A DNA stretch of 64,000 nt from Agromyces intestinalis (GTDB lineage: Bacteria > Actinomycetota > Actinomycetes > Actinomycetales > Microbacteriaceae). Under the pieces are notes generated by a model that made no database searches, was not told where the DNA came from, and worked only from the letters and a program-made list of their open reading frames with translations. Of the stretch, positions 35,915 through 45,064 are shown piece after piece; position 1 is the stretch's first letter; every line of letters begins with the position of its first letter. The stretch covers positions 1,612,001 through 1,676,000 of the forward strand of contig NZ_CP043505.1 in assembly GCF_008365295.1 (NCBI RefSeq), given 5' to 3'. The translations under genes and the position numbers were made by a program.

Positions 35915-37621
35915 ATGCCTCAGACCCACGACGTCGTGATCGTCGGCGGCGGCCACAACGGGCTGACCGCTGCCGCGTACCTCGCCCGCGCCGGCCTCGA
36001 CGTACTGCTGCTCGAGCGCGACGACCACCTCGGCGGCGCGGCCGTCTCGGCGCAGGCGTTCGAGGGCGTCGAGGCCCGCCTCAGCCGCTACTCGTACCTC
36101 GTCAGCCTGCTGCCGCAGCGCATCATCGACGACCTGGGGCTCGACATCCGGCTCGTACGTCGGCGGTTCTCGTCGTACACGCCCGACCCCCGCGATCCGT
36201 CGCGTGGCCTGCTCGTCGACACCGAGGCCGGCCCCGAGGCATCCGTCGCCGCCTTCGCACGCGTCGGCGCTGAGGCCGACGCGACCGCCTGGGACGCCTT
36301 CTACCACGACACTGCGCGGGTCGCCGAGGCGCTGTTCCCGACCCTCACCGAGCCGCTGCCGACGCGCGACGACGCCAAGGCGCTGGTTGCCGACGACCGG
36401 GTGTGGAACGCGTTCGTCGAGCGCCCGCTCGGCGAGACGATCGACCGATGCTTCGGCGACGACCTGGTGCGCGGCGTCGTCGCCACCGACGGGCTCATCG
36501 GCACGTTCGCCGAGCTCGACGACCCGTCGCTCGAGGCGAACCGATGCTTCCTGTACCACGTGATCGGCGGCGGCACCGGGGATTGGGACGTACCGGTCGG
36601 CGGCATGGGGGCCGTCACCGCCGAGCTCGCCCGGGCCGCTCGCGAGGCGGGCGCGGTGCTCGTGACCGAGGCCGAGGTCGTGGCGGTCGAGGCGACCGTC
36701 GGCGGGGCGTCGGCTTCACCGGCGGGCGCGCTCGTGCGCTGGCGCTCCGACGGCGTCGAGCACGAGGCATCCGCCCCGACCATGCTCGCGAACGTCGCAC
36801 CCGCCGTGCTCGACCGCCTGATCGCGGCCGGTGCGGATGCGCGGCGCGAGCGCGCAACCTCCTCGGCCGGTGTCGCCCCGCGTCACGGCTTCCCCGCCGA
36901 TGACGTGCCCGTGCCCATCCCGGCCGTGGTGCGCGAGCGGCTGCGCCACCTCGCCACGCCCGAGGGTGCGCAGGTCAAGGTGAACCTGCTGCTCACCCGC
37001 CTGCCGCGGCTGCGCGACGCGTCGGTGCGCCCCGAGCAGGCGTTCGCCGGCACGTTCCACATCAACGAGCTCGAGACGCAGCTCGACGCGGCGTACCGCA
37101 CCGCCGCGCGCGGCGCGATTCCCGACCCGCTGCCGTGCGAGATCTACTGCCACACGCTCAGCGACCCGTCGATCCTGTCCCCCGAGCTCGTCGCGAGCGG
37201 CGCGCACACGCTCACCGTCTTCGGCCTGCACGTGCCCGACCGGCTCGTCGAGCGCTTCGGCAACGACGAGTTGCGCGCCCGCCTCGAAGAGGCCGTGCTC
37301 GCGTCGCTCGACCGCGTGCTCGCCGAGCCGATCCGCGACGTCATCATGACGGATGCCTCGGGCCGCCCGTGCATCGAGGTGAAGACCACGCACGATCTCG
37401 AAGAGGCCCTCGCGATGCCCGGTGGCAACATCTTCCACGGCCCGCTGTCGTGGCCGTGGGCCGAGCCCGGCGCCGCACTCGACACGCCCGCAGCGCGCTG
37501 GGGCGTCGCGACCGCGCACCCGAGCGTGCTGCTGTGCGGCTCGGGTGCCGTGCGCGGTGGCGCAGTCAGCGGCATCGGCGGGCACAACGCCGCGATGGCC
37601 GTGCTCGAGTCGCGCGGCTGA
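35915..37621 (+). CDS. Phytoene-desaturase-like FAD-dependent oxidoreductase
   Basis: A 568-residue NAD(P)/FAD-dependent oxidoreductase of the CrtI/phytoene-dehydrogenase superfamily. VVIVGGGHNGLTAAAYLARA is the FAD-binding Rossmann motif; GGTGDWDVPVGGMGAVTAEL and the C-terminal LLCGSGAVRGGAVSGIGGHN resemble the flavin-closing motif of CrtI homologues. No carotenoid genes adjoin, and members of this branch (like mammalian PYROXD2) act on unknown substrates. TACGCT at 35903-35908 lies 6 nt before the ATG, so the mRNA is probably leaderless. Confidence 0.86.
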   Translation: MPQTHDVVIVGGGHNGLTAAAYLARAGLDVLLLERDDHLGGAAVSAQAFEGVEARLSRYSYLVSLLPQRIIDDLGLDIRLVRRRFSSYTPDPRDPSRGLLVDTEAGPEASVAAFARVGAEADATAWDAFYHDTARVAEALFPTLTEPLPTRDDAKALVADDRVWNAFVERPLGETIDRCFGDDLVRGVVATDGLIGTFAELDDPSLEANRCFLYHVIGGGTGDWDVPVGGMGAVTAELARAAREAGAVLVTEAEVVAVEATVGGASASPAGALVRWRSDGVEHEASAPTMLANVAPAVLDRLIAAGADARRERATSSAGVAPRHGFPADDVPVPIPAVVRERLRHLATPEGAQVKVNLLLTRLPRLRDASVRPEQAFAGTFHINELETQLDAAYRTAARGAIPDPLPCEIYCHTLSDPSILSPELVASGAHTLTVFGLHVPDRLVERFGNDELRARLEEAVLASLDRVLAEPIRDVIMTDASGRPCIEVKTTHDLEEALAMPGGNIFHGPLSWPWAEPGAALDTPAARWGVATAHPSVLLCGSGAVRGGAVSGIGGHNAAMAVLESRG

Positions 37622-37655
37622 CCGGTCCGCTCCGCGCCGGCACAGGGCGCCCGGG

Positions 37656-38024
37656 CTAGAAGACGAAGAGCTGCCCGAGGATCACGATCAGCACGACGAA
37701 GATGATCACGATCGCACCCACGATCACGAGCGAGCGCGCCGAGAGCTTCGCGACGCCGAAGCCGACCAGGAACGGCAGGGCGGCCAGCAGGATGGTCACG
37801 ATCCACCAGAACGCCTGGTAGCCGCCGGCCGATGCCTCCTCGAGCCGGCCGCCGAAGAGCTGCTGGCTGTGCGGGTGGGTCGCGAACGCGAACGCCGCCG
37901 ACAGCGGAACCGCGATGAGCGCCGCGACGATGAGGCCGGCGAGCGCCCCCCAGAGTCCCGACTTGCCCTCGCCCAGATCGAGTGTCTCCTGGTGCTTCGT
38001 TCCCTGCCCACCCTTGGAAGTCAT
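37656..38024 (-). CDS. Small three-helix membrane protein
   Basis: A 122-residue protein with a polar N-terminus (MTSKGGQGTKHQETLDLGEG) and three predicted membrane helices (about 25-47, 70-92 and 98-120). No family recognised. ACTCTA at 38032-38037 gives TAGAGT on the minus strand 7 nt before the ATG, supporting the start and a leaderless mRNA. It converges with the FAD-oxidoreductase gene and is divergent from the SRPBCC gene. Confidence 0.75.
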   Translation of the reverse strand: MTSKGGQGTKHQETLDLGEGKSGLWGALAGLIVAALIAVPLSAAFAFATHPHSQQLFGGRLEEASAGGYQAFWWIVTILLAALPFLVGFGVAKLSARSLVIVGAIVIIFVVLIVILGQLFVF

Positions 38025-38096
38025 GGCACCGACTCTAGCCGCCATCCCCTCTCCCCGATTAGCCTGAATCGCAGGGGATCGACAGGGGGATCGACG

Positions 38097-38612
38097 ATGA
38101 ACGCCAAGCCGACCGGCCACTACGTCACCAAGGGCGACGAGCTCCGACTCCAGTTCGACCGACTGTTCCACGCCCCCATCGAGGACGTCTGGTACAGCCT
38201 GACGAACCCCACCGCGACGGCCGGCTGGATCGGCACCTGGACGGGCAGTCCATCGACCGGCGGCATCCTGTTCAAGATGACCGCCGAAGACCCCGACGCC
38301 GACTGGATGAGCGTCTCGGTGCTCGAGTGCGAGCCGCCGCACAAGTTCCGCCTGCACATCGGTTCGGGCGACGCGACCCGTCGTCTGCACTGCCACGTGC
38401 GCGAGGCCGCAGGCGGGCTCACCACCCTCGTCTTCCAAGAACGCATCGTCGACCCGTCGGTGGTCGGCGAGATCGGTCCCGGCTGGGACTACTACCTCGA
38501 CCGCCTGCAGGCGGCGCGGGCCGGGCAGTCGACGCCCGACTGGGGCGACTACTACCCCGTGTTCCGCGACCACTACCGCGATATGCCGGTGCCCCGAACG
38601 GCGACCCGGTGA
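38097..38612 (+). CDS. SRPBCC-domain (START/AHSA1-like) protein
   Basis: A 171-residue SRPBCC ligand-binding fold: LRLQFDRLFHAPIEDVWYSL at the N-terminal strand-helix, TAGWIGTWTG, then LHCHVREAAGGLTTLVFQER and a C-terminal helix IGPGWDYYLDRLQAARAG. Proteins of the AHSA1 branch bind hydrophobic ligands or act with chaperones; role unknown. GGGGGA lies upstream of the ATG at 38097. The next gene, an AI-2E family exporter, overlaps the stop codon by 4 bp. Confidence 0.85.
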   Translation: MNAKPTGHYVTKGDELRLQFDRLFHAPIEDVWYSLTNPTATAGWIGTWTGSPSTGGILFKMTAEDPDADWMSVSVLECEPPHKFRLHIGSGDATRRLHCHVREAAGGLTTLVFQERIVDPSVVGEIGPGWDYYLDRLQAARAGQSTPDWGDYYPVFRDHYRDMPVPRTATR

Positions 38613-39703
38613 GGTCGGTCGACCGGCTCCGCCGCCGGCAGCAGACCGAGGACCGCACCTCGATGATGTCGGCCCAGCCGTTCCGCTGGGGATTCATCGT
38701 CACGCTCGGCGTGCTGCTCGCGCTGCTGCTCGCGGTCGCCGCGGTGAACCTGCAGAGCGTCATCCTGTCGGTGTTCATCGCGGCCTTCGTCGCCCTCGGG
38801 CTCGACCCGCTGATCCGCTGGTTCCAACGACGCGGAATGAGCCGTGGCCTCGCGATCCTGGTCGTGATCCTGTTGTTCCTCGGCGTCGTGGTGGCGATCG
38901 TCTGGGTCGTGATCCCGCCGCTGGTCGAACAGATCACGGCGCTCTTCCGGGGCATCCCCGAGCTCGTGCAGCGTGCCGAGGACGCGAACTGGTACGACGA
39001 GGTCAACGCGGCGACGAACGGCCTGCTCACCGACCTGCTCGCCGGCGTGCAGCAGATCCTGAGCGACCCGAACCTGTGGGCCACCATCGGCGGCGGTGCG
39101 CTCGCGTTCGGTGCCTCGATCATCGGCGCGGTGTCGACCGGCGTGTTCGTGGTCGTGCTGTCGATCTACTTCATCGCGACGCTCGACATGACCAAGCACG
39201 CGGTGTACCAGCTCGTGAAGGCGTCGCACCGCGAGCAGGTCGTCTCGTACTCGGAGCGCATCATGAACTCGGTCGGCAAGTACCTGAGCGGCATGGTGGT
39301 GCTGGCGTTCTTCAACGCGGTGTTCTCGACGCTGCTGCTCACGATCGTGCGGGTGCCGTTCGCGCTGCTGTTCGGCGTGATCGCCTTGTTCGTCACGCTG
39401 ATCCCGCTGATCGGAACCGTGCTGACCACGGCGATCATGACGATCTTCTCGCTCTTCGTCTCGCCGACCGCGGGGCTCATCGTGCTGCTCGCGATGCTCG
39501 TCTACATGCAGATCGAGGCGTACGTGCTGACGCCGAGGGTGATGGGCAAGGCGGTGCAGGTGCCCGGCACGATCGTGCTCATCTCGGCGCTGGCGGGCGG
39601 CACTCTGCTCGGTCTGCTCGGCGCGCTCGTGGCGATCCCCATCTCGGCGGGCATCCTGCTGATCATCCGCGAGATCGTGATCCCGAAGCAGGCGCGCACC
39701 TAG
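38609..39703 (+). CDS. AI-2E family transporter (PerM/TqsA family)
   Basis: A 364-residue polytopic protein with about eight membrane helices. Family motifs include LIRWFQRRGMSRGLAILVV, the helical insertion of about 100 residues, and IPLIGTVLTTAIMTIFSLFV with the conserved PxIG, then YVLTPRVMGKAVQVPGTIVL. Family members export AI-2 or exchange ions; the substrate is uncertain. The GTG at 38609 overlaps the SRPBCC stop (GTGA), implying coupling; an internal ATG at 38663 is the alternative start. Confidence 0.88.
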   Translation: MRSVDRLRRRQQTEDRTSMMSAQPFRWGFIVTLGVLLALLLAVAAVNLQSVILSVFIAAFVALGLDPLIRWFQRRGMSRGLAILVVILLFLGVVVAIVWVVIPPLVEQITALFRGIPELVQRAEDANWYDEVNAATNGLLTDLLAGVQQILSDPNLWATIGGGALAFGASIIGAVSTGVFVVVLSIYFIATLDMTKHAVYQLVKASHREQVVSYSERIMNSVGKYLSGMVVLAFFNAVFSTLLLTIVRVPFALLFGVIALFVTLIPLIGTVLTTAIMTIFSLFVSPTAGLIVLLAMLVYMQIEAYVLTPRVMGKAVQVPGTIVLISALAGGTLLGLLGALVAIPISAGILLIIREIVIPKQART

Positions 39704-39739
39704 CGCGCCCGCCCCGGGATCACGATCGGCCCGGCCCGC

Positions 39740-41215
39740 TCAGCGAGCGGCGAGCTCGGGCTCGGGCAGGTCGGTCGCCCGGTCGGTCGGCGCGATCATC
39801 CGGTCGGATGCTTCGCCCGAAGCACGATCGGATGCCTCGCCGGCACGCCCTGCCGGAAGGAACAGCGCCGCGACGAACGCGAGCGCGAGCGCACCCGCAC
39901 CGACGAGGATCGCCGGCACCGCGGCATCCACGTAGCCCGTCGGCGTGAGCTGGCCGCCCGCGCCCGTGAACACGGCGGTGAGCACCGCGATGCCCAGGGC
40001 GACGCCGAGTTCGCGAAGCGTCGAGTTCGTGCCCGACGCCTTGGCGTGGTCGTCGTCGGCCATGTTCGCGAGCACCGCGGTCGACATCGGCGCGAAGACG
40101 AAGGCCATGCCCACGCCGGCGATGAGGAACGGTGCGACGAGCACGCCGTAGGCGACGTTCGCGTCCATCACGAGCGCGAGCCAGGTGAGTGCGACCGTCT
40201 GCATGGCGAGACCGGCGACCATGAGCGCGCGAGTGCCGACGCGCGGTGCGATCGCCCCCGCGATCGGGGCGATGAACATCGGCGCGAGCGTCCACGGCAT
40301 GGTCTGCACGCCGGCTTCGAGCGGGCTCGCGCCCTGCACCACCTGCAGGAACTGGATGAGGATGAACACGGCGCCGAACATGCCGAAGCTGAAGGCGAAG
40401 CCGACGAGGTTGGCCACCGAGAAGCTGCGGTCGCGGAAGAGGCGCAGCGGCAGAAGAGGCGCCGTCGCCCGGCGCTCCCAGAGCACGAACACGACGAGCA
40501 GCACGGTGCCGGCGGCGAGCGCGGCGAGCACCTCGGCGCTGTCCCAGCCGGCGTCGTTGCCGCGGACGATTCCGTAGACGAGGCCGAGCACGCCGAGGCC
40601 TGCGAGGGCGACGCCGGGCACGTCGATGCGCACCCGTGCGCCGAGCGAGTTCGGCAGGGCGGCCAGCGCCAGCGGGATCGCGACCACGCCGATGGGCACG
40701 TTGAGCCAGAAGATGGCCTGCCAGTTCCAGCCCTCGACGACGGCGCCGCCGATGAGCGGGCCGAGTGCGACGCCGAGGCCGGCGACCCCGCCCCAGATGC
40801 CGATCGCCGCGGGTCGGAGCCGCGCGGGCACGGATCCGGCGATGAGCGTGAGCGAGAGCGGCATGATTCCCGCGGCGCCGACGCCCTGGACGGCGCGTGA
40901 GGCGATGAGCATCCACGGCTCGGTCGAGAAGGCGGCGAGTGCGCTCGCGATGGTGAACACGCCGATGCCTGCGAGGAAGACGTTCCGGCGGCCGAGCCGG
41001 TCGCCGAGCGCGGCGGCCGCGAGGATGAACGTCGCGAACGCGAGGGTGAACGCGTTGACGAACCACTGGAGTTCCTCGATCGAAGCGCCGAGGTCGGCCC
41101 GCATGGCGGGCAGGGCGTTGGTCACGACGAGGTTGTCGAGCGTGGCCATGAACATGGGCAGGGATGCCGCGACGACGGCGAGCCACACCGGGACACGGCG
41201 TGCGGTGGCGGACAT
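39740..41215 (-). CDS. DHA2-family MFS drug transporter
   Basis: A 491-residue transporter with 14 predicted membrane helices. Motif A-like ALGDRLGRRNVFLAG follows TM2, and the antiporter motif GGVAGLGVALGPLIGGAVVE lies in TM5, both typical of proton-driven multidrug efflux. The C-terminal tail repeats short ASDRAxGEASDR units. AAGGAG precedes the ATG at 41215. A divergent TetR gene and two palindromic operators between them indicate drug-inducible expression. Confidence 0.93.
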   Translation of the reverse strand: MSATARRVPVWLAVVAASLPMFMATLDNLVVTNALPAMRADLGASIEELQWFVNAFTLAFATFILAAAALGDRLGRRNVFLAGIGVFTIASALAAFSTEPWMLIASRAVQGVGAAGIMPLSLTLIAGSVPARLRPAAIGIWGGVAGLGVALGPLIGGAVVEGWNWQAIFWLNVPIGVVAIPLALAALPNSLGARVRIDVPGVALAGLGVLGLVYGIVRGNDAGWDSAEVLAALAAGTVLLVVFVLWERRATAPLLPLRLFRDRSFSVANLVGFAFSFGMFGAVFILIQFLQVVQGASPLEAGVQTMPWTLAPMFIAPIAGAIAPRVGTRALMVAGLAMQTVALTWLALVMDANVAYGVLVAPFLIAGVGMAFVFAPMSTAVLANMADDDHAKASGTNSTLRELGVALGIAVLTAVFTGAGGQLTPTGYVDAAVPAILVGAGALALAFVAALFLPAGRAGEASDRASGEASDRMIAPTDRATDLPEPELAAR

Positions 41216-41270
41216 GGATGCTCCTTCTGGGTTCGGTGCTGGTGGATTCGTCGGCGGGCCGGACCGCTGT

Positions 41271-41322
41271 GGTAATCGACTGATTACCTCCCTCGAGGCA
41301 CTGTAGTAATCGACTGATAACA
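41271..41322. promoter_or_regulatory. Paired TetR operators between MFS and tetR genes
   Basis: GGTAATCGACTGATTACC (41271-41288) is a perfect 7-4-7 palindrome; AGTAATCGACTGATAACA (41305-41322) is a weaker copy 34 bp downstream that overlaps the probable -10 box TAACAT (41318-41323) of the tetR gene. Occupancy would repress both the exporter and the regulator. Confidence 0.83.
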
Positions 41323-41330
41323 TGTCAAGC

Positions 41331-41927
41331 ATGCAGACGAAGATGGATCGCATCCCCGCAACGGAGCGGCGCGAGTTGATCCTCGAGGCGGCCACGCGCG
41401 TCTTCGGCGACCTCGGCTACGCGGGCGCCACGACCGACAAGGTCGCACGGGCCGCGGGCATCAGCCAGCCGTACGTGGTGCGCATGTTCGGCACGAAGGA
41501 GCAGCTGTTCATCGAGGTGCTCGAGCGCACGTGCGAACGCATCCTCGGCGCGTTCGACGAGGCCATCCGGGCCACCGACGACGAGCGCAGCGTGCAGTCG
41601 CGCGTCGGCGAGGCGTATGTCGAGCTCGTCGAGACCGACCGCGGGATCCTGCTCGCGCTCATGCAGGGGTTCATCCTCGGCCACGACGCCGGCATCGGGC
41701 CGGTCGCCCGGCGCGGATTCATGCGCATCTACGACCGGCTGCGCACGGTGTTCGAGCCCGAAGAGGCGATGAGCTTCATGGCCCAGGGAATGCTCATCAA
41801 CACGCTCATCGCGTCGGGGCTGCTCAGCCAGGTGCAGCAGCACCAGGAGAACGTCGACGAACTGCTCGCCTGCACCTTCGGCGACAAGCTCGGCATCGTC
41901 GTCGACGGGCTCGCCCGCGACGCGTGA
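41331..41927 (+). CDS. TetR-family regulator of the adjacent efflux pump
   Basis: A 198-residue TetR protein: helix-turn-helix at residues 8-55 (ERRELILEAATRVFGDLGYA, GATTDKVARAAGISQPYVVR) and helical ligand domain. The ATG at 41331 was chosen because TAACAT (41318-41323) lies 7 nt upstream, the leaderless spacing seen at many genes here; in-frame ATGs at 41322 and 41343 are alternatives. Palindromes in the divergent gap indicate it represses itself and the DHA2 transporter; the inducer is probably an exported compound. Confidence 0.9.
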   Translation: MQTKMDRIPATERRELILEAATRVFGDLGYAGATTDKVARAAGISQPYVVRMFGTKEQLFIEVLERTCERILGAFDEAIRATDDERSVQSRVGEAYVELVETDRGILLALMQGFILGHDAGIGPVARRGFMRIYDRLRTVFEPEEAMSFMAQGMLINTLIASGLLSQVQQHQENVDELLACTFGDKLGIVVDGLARDA

Positions 41928-41945
41928 AGCGGGAACGACCCGGGG

Positions 41946-42512
41946 TCAGTTCCAGACCGACGGCGCCGCCGCACGGGTCGCGGGCAGCGCGACATCCTCG
42001 CCCCAGCGGTGGATCCACTCGGGCAGCTCCTGGCCCGACGGGTCGGTGCCGAACGCCTCGATGAGCTCGGGAACCGGCACCGTGCCGCCCGTCCTGCGCA
42101 GGAACCGCCCGCGGATGAACCCCTGCGCGTAGATCTCGGGCTCGCCGTCGGGGCCGGGCCGCACGAACCGCTGCTCGACGTACACCGACTTCTCGTCGAA
42201 GCCGATCACCCGCGACTCGATCGTGAACCGCTGCCAGGGGTTCAGCGACTTGCGGAACGTGATCGTCTCGCTCGCGACGACCGGGTACCAGCCCTTCTGC
42301 ATCATGGTCTTCCAGATGCCGTTGCGCACCAGCATGTCGAACCGGGCGACGTCCATGATCGAGAAGTAGACGCCGTTGTTCATGTGCCGGTTGATGTCGA
42401 GATCGGTCGGCAGCACGATGAACCGGGTCTCGGCGACGTCCCAGTGCCCGAGGTCGGGCTTGCGGCGCGACAGGAACAGGACGTGGAGCAGCGTGCGGAA
42501 GAGCATGTGCAT
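41946..42512 (-). CDS. Hotdog-fold acyl-CoA thioesterase (THEM6-like)
   Basis: A 188-residue thioesterase. MHMLFRTLLHVLFLSRRKPD resembles the N-terminus of THEM6-type proteins, and LPTDLDINRHMNNGVYFSIM holds the conserved HMNNxxY catalytic helix of 4HBT hotdog enzymes. It should hydrolyse acyl-CoA thioesters. AGGGTA at 42521-42526 gives TACCCT on the minus strand 8 nt upstream of the ATG. It converges with the tetR gene and is divergent from the membrane-protein gene; the 174-bp gap contains TTGTC-N7-GACAA (near 42555). Confidence 0.85.
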   Translation of the reverse strand: MHMLFRTLLHVLFLSRRKPDLGHWDVAETRFIVLPTDLDINRHMNNGVYFSIMDVARFDMLVRNGIWKTMMQKGWYPVVASETITFRKSLNPWQRFTIESRVIGFDEKSVYVEQRFVRPGPDGEPEIYAQGFIRGRFLRRTGGTVPVPELIEAFGTDPSGQELPEWIHRWGEDVALPATRAAAPSVWN

Positions 42513-42686
42513 AATCCACGAGGGTACGAGGCATCCGCCACCGTGGTCATCCGCTTGTCGCTTGCTGACAATGCACCGGTCGGATGCCTCGGGCCCGCGT
42601 TGTGGGCTTGCACCGAAACCGGCGGGCGTCGCGGTGCCCTGGTCCCTGCGCGACATCCGCCGCATCCGACCCACTACCGTGGTGCC

Positions 42687-44051
42687 GTGCGATCCGTGAT
42701 CTCGACCACCGGGCGGCTGCTCGCGGCGACCTGGCCGCAGCTGCTCGCCTGGTACCTCGCGGGCACGCTCGCGCGGTACCTCATGATCCAGCTCGCGGGG
42801 TTCGTCGGAGCATCCACCGCCCTCGGCGGCCTGCTGCTCATGCCGATCGCGATCCTCGCGCGCCTGGTCGCGTTCGTCGCGATGCTGCTCGTGCTGCGCG
42901 GCGGGATGCGCCGGCTCGGCACCCTCGCCCCGGTTCCCGCCGATCCGGCCGCCGCGCGACGGTCGTTCGCCGACGCGGTGCTCGCGGGCATCCTGCCGTT
43001 CTTCGCGTTCTACGCGGCGTGGGGCTACCTGCGCGAGGACATGGCCGCCTACCTCGCTCGCGGCCTCGAGGTGCAGTCGGGCCGCATCATCGAATCGGCT
43101 CTGACGGGCGAGACGGTCGACACCGCCGCGACGCTCGACAACCTCGTGTTCGAGCCGATCACCGTGGCCCTCATCGTCGTCGCCTACGCCGGCCGCTGGG
43201 CGCTGAAGCGGTACCGCGAGCGACTGCCGCGGTGGCTCGCCGTCGTCTCGGTGTACCTCGAGGCGGTGTGGGTGTTCCTGTCGGTGACGCTCGTGTCGCA
43301 GGTGCTCGGGTGGGTGAGCGCCTGGATCGAGACCCGGCAGGCGATCGTCTGGATCGGCGACGCCCGAGCATGGGTCGATGCGCGGCTCGAGGTGGTGGGG
43401 TGGCTGTGGGGCGGGGTCGAGTGGCTCCTCGGCGAGGCGGGCGGCATCGTGCTGCTGCCGGTCGCGTGGCTCACCATCGCCGGTGTCGTCTACGGCCAGG
43501 CGGTCGCGGCGCAGGCGCCGCGCCTGGGCGGAGCCGTCGTCGAGCGTGCGCGCGACCGCTACTCGCGCGTGCCCGAGGCGGTGCGCAAGCGCCTGGGCGA
43601 CCTCTGGTCGGACTTCGCGTCGCGGTTCACCCCGATCGGCCGGGCGATCGTGCTGATGTGGCGGGCCGGCCCGGTGCTGATCGGCGGGTACGTGCTGCTG
43701 TACACGGTCGTGCTCTGGCTCGAGGGCGCGCTGACCTTCGCCGTCACGCGGGTCGTGGGCCCGCACGACGTGCAGGCGTTCTGGCTCATCGCCGACACGG
43801 CGCTGTTGCTGCTGCCGGTGGTGCTCGTCGAACCGATCAGGGTCGCACTGGTGGCGAGCGCGTACGACGCCACGCTGGCCCGGCTGGTGCCCGCCGACTC
43901 AGTCGGCGGCGGCGCTGCCGACGCGGAACCGCAGGAATCGGGGCAGGGCGTCGGCGTCGACCACGTCGAGGGCGAAGGGCCCGGTCGCGTCGTCGGGCAC
44001 GAGGAAGAGGGCGACGAGCTCGAACGGCTGGGTTCCGGCGCCGGCGCATGA
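42687..44051 (+). CDS. Polytopic membrane protein
   Basis: A 454-residue protein with about eight hydrophobic segments and no recognised domain. The N-terminal half contains clear membrane helices (LLLMPIAILARLVAFVAMLL; AVWVFLSVTLVSQVLGWVSA), the C-terminal half three more. The GTG at 42687 has TACCGT (42675-42680) 6 nt upstream. After ATLARLVPADS (near residue 406) the last 48 residues read antisense to the neighbouring minus-strand gene and look low-information (acidic, Gly-rich), so the original stop may have been lost or the tails truly overlap by about 150 bp. Function unknown. Confidence 0.75.
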   Translation: MRSVISTTGRLLAATWPQLLAWYLAGTLARYLMIQLAGFVGASTALGGLLLMPIAILARLVAFVAMLLVLRGGMRRLGTLAPVPADPAAARRSFADAVLAGILPFFAFYAAWGYLREDMAAYLARGLEVQSGRIIESALTGETVDTAATLDNLVFEPITVALIVVAYAGRWALKRYRERLPRWLAVVSVYLEAVWVFLSVTLVSQVLGWVSAWIETRQAIVWIGDARAWVDARLEVVGWLWGGVEWLLGEAGGIVLLPVAWLTIAGVVYGQAVAAQAPRLGGAVVERARDRYSRVPEAVRKRLGDLWSDFASRFTPIGRAIVLMWRAGPVLIGGYVLLYTVVLWLEGALTFAVTRVVGPHDVQAFWLIADTALLLLPVVLVEPIRVALVASAYDATLARLVPADSVGGGAADAEPQESGQGVGVDHVEGEGPGRVVGHEEEGDELERLGSGAGA

Positions 44052-44438
44052 GGTCGGGGCATCCGGGTCGTAGTCGGCTCCGACCTCGGAGGACGCCTCG
44101 GACCAGTCGCGACCCGCACCGGATGTCTCGCGCAGCGTCGGCGGCAGGCAGCTCGGTGCGTCGGCATCGGGCTCGATCGCGATCGTCGCGCGCAGCAGTC
44201 GCGCACCGGTCGGCACGTCGAGGTCGTGCACGTCGGCGACGGGCTCGAGCCGCGCGTCGCGCCAGGTCGCACCGCCGAACTCGACGGATGCCGCGTGCTC
44301 GACCACGACCGCGTCGGTCGGCGTGCCGGCGCGGACCGCGCTCCAGTCGTTCCAGGTGATCGCGCCGAACGTGGCCGGAACCAGCACCACGACCGCGGCG
44401 AGCGCGACCGCGTTGCGCCGCCACCAGCCGCGCGTCAC
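43899..44438 (-). CDS. Secreted or membrane-anchored hypothetical protein
   Basis: A 179-residue protein starting MTRGWWRRN followed by one hydrophobic helix (AVALAAVVVLVPATFGAITW), then an extracytoplasmic beta-rich region with two cysteines (PSCLPPTL, APTSCAGAG). The GTG at 44438 overlaps the upstream stop (GTGA), preferred over an ATG at 44450. It is the third gene of a minus-strand operon of three single-helix proteins that resemble one another in layout. Its 3' end overlaps the convergent membrane-protein gene. Confidence 0.72.
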   Translation of the reverse strand: MTRGWWRRNAVALAAVVVLVPATFGAITWNDWSAVRAGTPTDAVVVEHAASVEFGGATWRDARLEPVADVHDLDVPTGARLLRATIAIEPDADAPSCLPPTLRETSGAGRDWSEASSEVGADYDPDAPTSCAGAGTQPFELVALFLVPDDATGPFALDVVDADALPRFLRFRVGSAAAD

Positions 44439-45064
44439 GATCGCGCCCACTCGGTCGGGGCCACAGCCACGGATGCCTCGACGTCGAGGCCGCCCGGATC
44501 GAACCGCAGCTCGATCACCGAGTCGAGGCGCGAGTCGGGGTCGAGGCCGAGCCGCAGCGTCGCAGGCCCGCCGTCGAGCACGTCGGCCGGCACCTCGAAC
44601 GCGAGGGCGCCCGCGCGCGGCACGCCGACCGAGAGCTCAGAGTTGCGCAGCGAAGTGGTCGGGCGCTCGCTCGCCGAGAACGTACGACCGCCCTGCTCGA
44701 TGGTCGCGAGCGCGAGGCGGGCGAACTCCTCGGTCACCACGGCCTCGGCTTCGAGGTCGACCACGATCCACGTGCCCTCGGCGGACCATCCGTCGATCTC
44801 GACCTCCTCGGCCGCGCGGACGTCGGTGACGGTGACCGCGAGGTTCCGGCCCTCGACGCGCTCGCCGATCGACGCCTCGACCGGGAACGGCGATTGGACG
44901 GCGTCGGCGCCGGGCGTGACGAGCGCGACCACCCAGGCTGCGGCCACCAGGCCGACGCCGACGAGCCAGGCGAGCGCCGTGCGCGAGGTGAGCGCAGGGC
45001 GCGCAGTGCGCGAGCGGGGGCTCGTGGGCGCAGGGGACGGCGCGTGCTCGGTCGTGGTGGTCAT
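44435..45064 (-). CDS. Membrane-anchored protein with DUF4352-like extracellular domain
   Basis: A 209-residue protein: proline-rich cytoplasmic N-terminus of about 27 residues, one membrane helix (LAWLVGVGLVAAAWVVALVT), then a beta domain (RNLAVTVTDVRAAEEV; WIVVDLEAEAVVTEEFARL) similar in strand pattern to DUF4352/telomeric-repeat-like immunoglobulin folds of secreted actinobacterial lipoproteins. ATGA overlap with the upstream gene and GTGA overlap with the downstream gene show one tightly coupled operon. Function unknown. Confidence 0.75.
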   Translation of the reverse strand: MTTTTEHAPSPAPTSPRSRTARPALTSRTALAWLVGVGLVAAAWVVALVTPGADAVQSPFPVEASIGERVEGRNLAVTVTDVRAAEEVEIDGWSAEGTWIVVDLEAEAVVTEEFARLALATIEQGGRTFSASERPTTSLRNSELSVGVPRAGALAFEVPADVLDGGPATLRLGLDPDSRLDSVIELRFDPGGLDVEASVAVAPTEWARS

